From: Inia geoffrensis
Taxonomy: Eukaryota; Chordata; Mammalia; Artiodactyla; Iniidae
DNA length: 64,000 nucleotides
Direction of reading: 5' to 3'
Assembly (NCBI GenBank): GCA_036417435.1
Contig: CM070904.1
Span: 61,760,408-61,824,407 of the forward strand
Notes under the pieces: model-generated
The model's input: the letters and a program-made list of their open reading frames with translations, nothing else
Databases searched by the model: none
Told to the model about the DNA's origin: nothing
Shown here: positions 61,801 through 64,000 of the stretch, piece after piece
Layout of the letters: the number at the start of each line of letters is the position of its first letter
Position numbering within the stretch: position 1 is the first letter of the stretch
Program-made: the position numbers and the translations under genes

Positions 61801-63856
61801 GTTGGAATATTGACTCCAACACTTAACTATAGGATTTTGAGTAAGTCTCTTTTAACATTGGTTCTGAACCCTGGTTGCTGATCAAAATATTAACCACTGG
61901 AGTTTTTAAAAACATAGATGCCTCAGATCCATTCCTAAACATTTTTAAGTAGGTCTGGGGTTGAGCCTCAGTTCCCTCATGAATAAAATTGAGTAATAGC
62001 TTGTTGTTAAGGTCAAATGAGATGATGTTTATGAATAGATTCTCACAGTATTGGACTCACAGTAAGTACTCAATTAAATAGGTTTTAAAGGTAATAATAA
62101 GTATTCATGGTCAAATGAATGTTAAGATCTCAAGAACTGAACCTTTCTTTTAAGTTTCCACAAGGCTTTCTTGTATTTTCATAAAGACCCCATCTGGTAG
62201 GTGATTCTCTGATAGAGATTCATTTCAACATTTATTAGTCAGCTACTATATATAGACTGTTAAAACTCTACAGGATGTTCAAAGATGAATAGAATACGTC
62301 TAGTACAAGTTTAGGCAAATGCAGTCAGGGCCTACTGAATGAGGTGGGGTGTAAAGGACAGAGTCCTGAATTAAAGATTGTAGAGATAAATGGGTTCTTC
62401 CCACCTGCGTATGGCCTTTTTGAACAACTTCTGTAGGTCACTTGTTCCGTGGAAGAGAAAAATGAAAACCCTAAGATGTGAAAGACTTTGTTTTAATGAT
62501 ATCCAGTGTCCATATTTTATGACCATCACATTTTTCCTGCTTCTGAATCAGAGAATAAATGTCTGATAAGAGAAAGCCTTCTAAAGTTTCACATTCTTTA
62601 TATTCTCCATCAGGTCATAATACTGTGGACTTATCCTTGAATCTCCAGAACTTCTAATCTATTTTGGCACATAACAAACACTCAGTAAATGTTAGTTAAA
62701 TTGAATCTAAATCTTTATCTTGTTTATGCACATGACTTGCTCTAATTTTTAGTACATTTTTTCATTTTAAAACCCTGTCTAAAAATAAACACAAGGGAGA
62801 AAATGGCTATTTATTTAATTAGACAAGACCTACTTAATTGGAGCCAGAAGCTTAGGAGTAACCAAATGTTGAATGCCTATAGGACAGATGGAATTTTATT
62901 TAATTGTGGTAAAATATAAATTGATATAGCATGAAATTTGCCCTTTTAACCATTATTAAGTATATAATTCAGTGACATTAAGTAGATTCCGAATGTTTTG
63001 TAACCATCACCACTATTTATTTACAAAACTTTTAAGTCATCCTAAACAGAAATGTTATACCCATTAAGCACTAACACCCTCCTCCCCCTCCTCCCCAGCC
63101 CCTGCTAACTTCTGATCTACTTTCTCTGTGAATTTGTTTATTCTACATATTTCTTACAAGTGGAATCATACAACATTTGTCCTTTTTGTATCTTATTTAT
63201 GCCTTATTTTACTTACTTGTAGCATGTATAAGGACTTCATTCTTTTCATGGCAGAGGGGAGCTGTTTTTATCTAAACAAAGGTGGATCCCTTTTTTTGCC
63301 TTCTATCCTGCAGGGAAGACACATTTCTTAGACCACAGAAGGTCTTAGTATATGTTGTCACATTAAAGATACTAGCCTGAGTATATGTAACTAGTTGTTT
63401 TAGATACCATGTGTTCTTGGCATCTTGCCAGAGTACTTAACGAAGTAGGAAGTACAGATAACATTCCATTGTCAGCTTCCCATATCAAAATGTATGAGCA
63501 TCTGGTGGGGGGAACCACAAATAATGGGTGGAGGCTTAGGTACCACAGAGTAGGACTTGACATGCACATCAGGTGTTACTGATTGATATTTTAGGAGACA
63601 TTACTGGTTTATGGTCGTAGCACAGTCTCGCTATCTCTTCCTCCCTGCCTTCCTTTCAGTTTTCTGTATTCTAAGCTTATACCTACAAGGAAAAATGTTT
63701 CGTGGAGACCCTGCAAAATTAAGCTTTACTTATAATTTTTTACCAGGTTCTTCGCTAGAGGCTGTAACCACCTGTGAACTCTGTAAAGAGAAGTTGCAGC
63801 TTAACCTGGAGGATTTTGATATTCATGAACTACATAGAGCTCATGCAAATGAACAA
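37699..63856 (+). CDS. MARCHF7: MARCHF7 (axotrophin), RING-CH E3 ubiquitin ligase, six coding exons, 3' end beyond window
   Basis: Joining 37699-37851, 49746-49941, 51588-51740, 53355-54459, 57950-58119 and 63747-63856 gives an open frame of 1887 nt (629 codons). Every junction has GT/AG sites and matching phase. The N-terminus ([11 protein letters not shown]) and the RING-CH block ([15 protein letters not shown]) are recognisable as MARCHF7. Residues 1-535 are Ser/Arg-rich and low-complexity, probably disordered. The RING-CH finger is C550, C553, C568, C570, H578, C581, C602, C605 (C4HC3). Known for the family: MARCH proteins recruit a ubiquitin-charged E2 and ubiquitinate substrates; MARCHF7 lacks the transmembrane pair of most MARCH ligases and has been linked to LIF-receptor turnover and T-cell regulation. 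The family length is about 700 residues, so roughly 70-75 residues are missing at the right edge. No frame break or lost ligand is seen, so the gene looks functional. Confidence 0.97.
37852..39752. other. MARCHF7 intron 2, first part
   Basis: AT-rich. A MIR fragment in reverse orientation is readable at about 39340-39480 (TGTGAAATGGTGATAATGG, AGTGCCTGGAACCTAGTAAG). No exon. Confidence 0.55.
39753..40101 (-). repeat. Long CHR SINE
   Basis: GGCTGTGTTGGGTCTTCGTT, repeated modules of the form CAGTAGTTGTGGC (three copies near 39920-39990), and the tRNA-like end CCACCAGGGAAG. The flanks share CTCTCCC as a possible TSD. Confidence 0.93.
40816..41043 (-). repeat. CHR-2 SINE with 10-bp TSD
   Basis: TSD TCTAGGTGTT at 40806-40815 and 41044-41053. 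Complete body from (ATTT)n/T-rich and GCGGTACGCGGGCC to AGGGAAGCCC. Confidence 0.96.
41216..41266 (+). repeat. (CA)n microsatellite
   Basis: ATAC-type start grading into about 16 CA units with one GACA interruption. Confidence 0.93.
41270..42140. other. Intron 2, nothing recognised
   Basis: No repeat or exon identified by eye. Confidence 0.45.
42145..43321 (-). mobile_element. Old LINE-1, minus strand, segment 1 with internal deletion
   Basis: Starts with the old L1 3' UTR in antisense (TAGCTTTATTGAGATATAAA, CCCATTTAAAGTGTACAATT), passes ATATTCCATTGTATGGATG and then jumps near 43060 to the RT region (CCTTGTATCCTGAAACC). It stops at GTTGAAAAAAGAGTGG, where a plus-strand L1 inserts. Confidence 0.85.
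43322..45027 (+). mobile_element. LINE-1, plus strand, inserted in the antisense L1; internal deletion
   Basis: ORF2 fragments include RT text at 44340-44682, where FADD is kept. Near 44735 it jumps straight to an L1MA-type 3' UTR (ATGGTGACTATAATTAATAA, GTTGCTAAGAGAGTAGA) ending in A-rich DNA at 45013-45027. Flanks AAAAGAGTGGTGAA and AAAAGGAGCAGTGA are a diverged TSD. ORF2 is not intact. Confidence 0.85.
45186..45397 (-). repeat. CHR-2 SINE with 15-bp TSD
   Basis: TSD TTGCTGAGAGTTTTT at 45171-45185 and 45398-45412. (TTTTTG)n tail, GCGGTATGCGGGCC to AGGGAAGCCC. Confidence 0.96.
45460..45581 (-). repeat. Short CHR-type SINE
   Basis: T-rich tail, TTGCTGCATCACACGGC, box-B-like GGGATTAAACCC, and end GTCAGGGACTTCCC. 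TTTGCT on each side is a likely TSD. Confidence 0.88.
45971..46500. other. Intron 2, nothing certain
   Basis: AT-rich; no exon or clear repeat identified. Confidence 0.4.
46505..47105 (+). mobile_element. Ancient LINE-1 ORF2 fragment
   Basis: Plus-strand L1 landmarks in order: GAATGGGAGAAAATATTTG, AAAATGGGCGAAGGACCTGA, ATGAGACACCACTTCATACC and GGTACAGCCACTTTGG. The frame is broken throughout. Confidence 0.88.
47605..47646. repeat. 17-bp perfect inverted repeat, 8-nt loop
   Basis: ATTCCCATTACTTTCGT (47605-47621) and its exact reverse complement (47630-47646). A second small hairpin (ACTAGCA / TGCTAGT) follows directly at 47647-47665. Too short for a typical miRNA precursor. Confidence 0.92.
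48941..48980. repeat. 13-bp perfect inverted repeat with direct repeat
   Basis: ATAAAAGTTATTT (48950-48962) is inverted at 48968-48980 with a 5-nt spacer. TTTCCTAGAA is repeated at 48941-48950 and 48960-48969. Confidence 0.9.
49047..49074 (+). repeat. (TG)n microsatellite
   Basis: TG units with CG interruptions, about 700 bp before exon 3. Confidence 0.9.
49746..49941 (+). CDS. MARCHF7: MARCHF7 exon 3 (residues 52-117, last codon split)
   Basis: The acceptor AACTTGCAG ends at 49745 after a T-rich tract. The 196 nt encode 65 codons plus 1 nt: a Ser/Ala repeat (TSASASAL), then [17 protein letters not shown] and [10 protein letters not shown]. The donor is TCAG/GTAATA at 49942. The exon is low-complexity, consistent with a disordered region. 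No known domain is seen. Confidence 0.95.
49942..51587. other. MARCHF7 intron 3
   Basis: 1.6 kb, AT-rich, with no recognisable repeat or ORF. GT at the start and AAG at the end. Confidence 0.7.
51588..51740 (+). CDS. MARCHF7: MARCHF7 exon 4 (residues 117-168)
   Basis: The acceptor is TTATTTTAAG at 51587, a less common AAG type. The first two bases complete Asp117, 50 codons follow, and one base starts Tyr168. The protein reads [13 protein letters not shown]..., [12 protein letters not shown], then [15 protein letters not shown]. The donor is CAT/GTATGT at 51741. The stretch between RERR and SSIS looks shorter than the human form as I remember it (see findings). Confidence 0.93.
51741..53354. 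other. MARCHF7 intron 4
   Basis: 1.6 kb. Holds a tRNA-derived fragment at 52191-52227. The open frame continues upstream of exon 5 from 53279 only by chance, since the splice acceptor is at 53354. Confidence 0.7.
52191..52227 (-). pseudogene. 5'-half pseudogene of tRNA-Arg(UCU)
   Basis: On the minus strand, 37 nt from GGCTCTGTTGCACAATGG to CATTGGACTTCTA align with positions 1-37 of tRNA-Arg-UCU: acceptor strand, D arm and anticodon stem-loop with TCT. The match ends after base 37, where the nuclear tRNA-Arg-UCU genes have their intron. The 3' half (T arm, acceptor return) is missing. D-arm bases have drifted. On the plus strand it is followed by TTAAAAAAAATAAA. Not functional. Confidence 0.6.
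53355..54459 (+). CDS. MARCHF7: MARCHF7 exon 5, large Ser/Arg-rich exon (residues 168-536)
   Basis: The acceptor is CAAACATAG at 53354. The 1105 nt encode 367 complete codons plus a split codon at each end. The first third is Ser/Asn-rich. The middle carries a basic-serine patch ([17 protein letters not shown]), then [12 protein letters not shown] and [14 protein letters not shown]. The end is a conserved hydrophobic block ([15 protein letters not shown], then [12 protein letters not shown]) just before the RING-CH. No transmembrane segment is evident. The donor is GAG/GTAAGT at 54460. This exon holds more than half of the visible protein and is intact. Confidence 0.97.
54552..54764 (+). repeat. 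CHR-2 SINE with 11-bp TSD
   Basis: TSD AGTGATGTCTG at 54541-54551 and 54765-54775. Complete body with a C-rich variation before the tail (CCGCCCCCGCCCCCACC). Lies 92 bp after the exon 5 donor. Confidence 0.97.
54776..55107. other. Intron 5 spacer
   Basis: Contains an AT-rich microsatellite-like stretch with repeated ATATACAAAATCTTA motifs (about 54930-55010). No exon. Confidence 0.6.
55118..55304 (+). repeat. CHR-type SINE with 10-bp TSD
   Basis: TSD ATCATTTATT at 55108-55117 and 55305-55314. Head GGGACTTGCCTGTTGGTC, box-B-like GGTTTGATCCC, (AAAT)n tail. Confidence 0.95.
55526..55740 (+). repeat. CHR-2 SINE
   Basis: Complete, little-diverged body (GGGCTTCCCTGGTGGCGCAG to GAGAGGCCCGCATACC) with A22 tail. 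TSD not clear by eye. Confidence 0.95.
55741..57092. other. Intron 5, nothing recognised
   Basis: AT-rich; the 142-residue minus-strand frame at 55797-56225 has no recognisable similarity and no promoter or codon evidence. Confidence 0.5.
57106..57415 (+). repeat. CHR SINE with about nine 22-bp internal tandem units
   Basis: The head GGACTTCCCTGGTGGTCCAG is normal. From about 57185 to 57390 the body is a tandem array of roughly 22-bp units of the form ATCCCGCATGCTGCAACTAAG. A14 tail. Flanks TTTTGGGGGGA and TTTTGCAGGGA may be the TSD. Confidence 0.93.
57556..57682 (+). mobile_element. Short LINE-1 3' end
   Basis: GGCAGGGTGTGGTGGTGG, GGATGAATTGGGAAACTGGG and AATAAGAACCTGATGTATAA match the 3' end of the plus-strand L1 at 5205-5310. 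Flanking AAACTGGT/AAACTGTGGT suggests a TSD. Confidence 0.88.
57950..58119 (+). CDS. MARCHF7: MARCHF7 exon 6, first six RING-CH ligands (residues 536-593)
   Basis: The acceptor is CTTCTTTTCCAG at 57949. After SLLLEDS and a run of four Glu, it encodes DLCRICQ (C550, C553), EPCKC (C568, C570), and [11 protein letters not shown] (H578, C581, W585). This is the RING-CH pattern with His at ligand five and the tryptophan typical of the fold. The donor is CTCTG/GTAAGG at 58120. Retention of intron 6 would add about 23 residues and then stop at 58190, losing the last two ligands. Confidence 0.97.
58500..61450. repeat. Long ancient interspersed repeat (family uncertain), split by a SINE
   Basis: Recognisable diverged text of a mammal-wide element: TGTTCTAGATGTGGGATATA, AGCATTCCAGCACACAGAAC, GGGAAGCCACTGAGAGGGGA, and GAGCCCTGAGGCACCC. 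The purine-rich style continues to about 61450. Probably an old LINE or LTR-class element. No coding capacity is seen. Confidence 0.5.
59952..60163 (+). repeat. CHR-2 SINE with 11-bp TSD
   Basis: TSD AAGGGAAGGGA at 59941-59951 and 60164-60174. Complete body and a long A tail. Inserted into the ancient repeat. Confidence 0.97.
61960..62095 (-). repeat. MIR SINE fragment
   Basis: GTTCCCTCATGAATAAAATTG, TCAAATGAGATGATG and CACAGTAAGTACTCAATTAA follow the MIR antisense order. Confidence 0.7.
62096..62890. other. Intron 6, nothing certain
   Basis: AT-rich; CAAACACTCAGTAAATGTT near 62668 may be another MIR/L2 trace. No exon. Confidence 0.45.
62896..63255 (-). mobile_element. Ancient LINE-1 3'-end fragment
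   Basis: Antisense old L1 3' text: GTGGTAAAATATAAATTGA, GCCCTTTTAACCATT, TAACCATCACCACTATTTA, CTTCTGATCTACTTTC and AAGTGGAATCATACAACA. It resembles the same region at 42150-42440. Confidence 0.85.
63256..63746. other. MARCHF7: End of MARCHF7 intron 6 with a second strong acceptor
   Basis: Holds the used acceptor at 63746 and a pyrimidine-rich, well-formed acceptor (CTGCCTTCCTTTCAG) ending at 63659. The sequence between them is open in the exon 7 frame. See findings. Confidence 0.7.
63747..63856 (+). CDS. MARCHF7: MARCHF7 exon 7, last two RING-CH ligands (residues 593-629)
   Basis: The acceptor ATTTTTTACCAG ends at 63746. The exon completes Gly593 and encodes [17 protein letters not shown] (C602, C605), then [18 protein letters not shown]. 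The likely donor is CAA/GTTAGT at 63857, leaving phase 0; reading through gives a stop about 17 codons later. A second strong acceptor lies 87 nt upstream in the same frame (see findings). The remaining C-terminal exons lie to the right of the window. Confidence 0.94.
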
Positions 63857-64000
63857 GTTAGTATATTTTGCCTAATTTACCTTGGTAAGTGTCTATTTTG
63901 TGCTTAAAGGACAACTCTTGAAGAAAAGATTAAATCATGGTCAGAAAACCTGCATTAAAATAATAATAACAATTTTCTTTAACTGCATTAGGTATGATTT
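63857..64000. other. Start of MARCHF7 intron 7
   Basis: AT-rich intron following the GTTAGT donor, cut by the window end. Confidence 0.7.

Noticed and set aside
1..64000. A new multi-gene or defence-type system
   Set aside because: The window holds one known vertebrate gene and repeats. No operon, gene cluster or unknown protein family is supported.

Overview
The window is mammalian nuclear DNA, most likely from a whale or dolphin. The clue is the repeats: about 20 tRNA-derived SINEs of the CHR type (cetacean-hippo-ruminant), including many 200-215 bp copies of the CHR-2 form common in cetaceans, beside cetartiodactyl-type LINE-1 3' ends. I saw no BovB or Bov-tA-type ruminant repeats. Hippopotamus cannot be excluded by eye. 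Nothing looks bacterial or viral apart from one old retroviral LTR.

Layout. (1) 1-15.7 kb is a stack of transposons. One old, almost full-length minus-strand LINE-1 is cut into pieces by at least six later insertions: a plus-strand L1 with a possible 3' transduction, a roughly 1.1 kb unidentified insert, a younger minus-strand L1 with a clean 13-bp target-site duplication (TSD), CHR SINEs, a solo LTR that itself carries inserts, and a 150-bp L1 tail. (2) 15.7-22.7 kb is AT-rich intergenic DNA with two CHR SINEs, a MIR and simple repeats. (3) 22.78-23.72 kb is a CpG island, the promoter of the only gene in the window. (4) 23.3-64.0 kb is that gene, MARCHF7 (axotrophin), on the plus strand.

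MARCHF7 has a probable non-coding first exon in the CpG island. Six coding exons are visible: 37699-37851, 49746-49941, 51588-51740, 53355-54459, 57950-58119 and 63747-63856. All splice phases agree and together they encode 629 residues. The final roughly 70-75 residues and the 3' UTR lie beyond the right edge. The product is a Ser/Arg-rich E3 ubiquitin ligase with a C-terminal RING-CH finger, whose eight metal ligands are split between the last two visible exons. The long introns hold L1 fragments, CHR SINEs, MIRs, an ancient repeat and microsatellites.

No new multi-gene system is visible. The items most worth checking are a strong in-frame alternative acceptor that would add 29 residues inside the RING-CH finger, a tRNA-Arg(UCU) 5'-half pseudogene ending exactly where the tRNA intron would begin, two poly(A) tracts flanked by TSDs with no element body, three perfect palindromes that look like template-switch products, a TCTCGCGAGA promoter palindrome, and the L1 with a possible 3' transduction.
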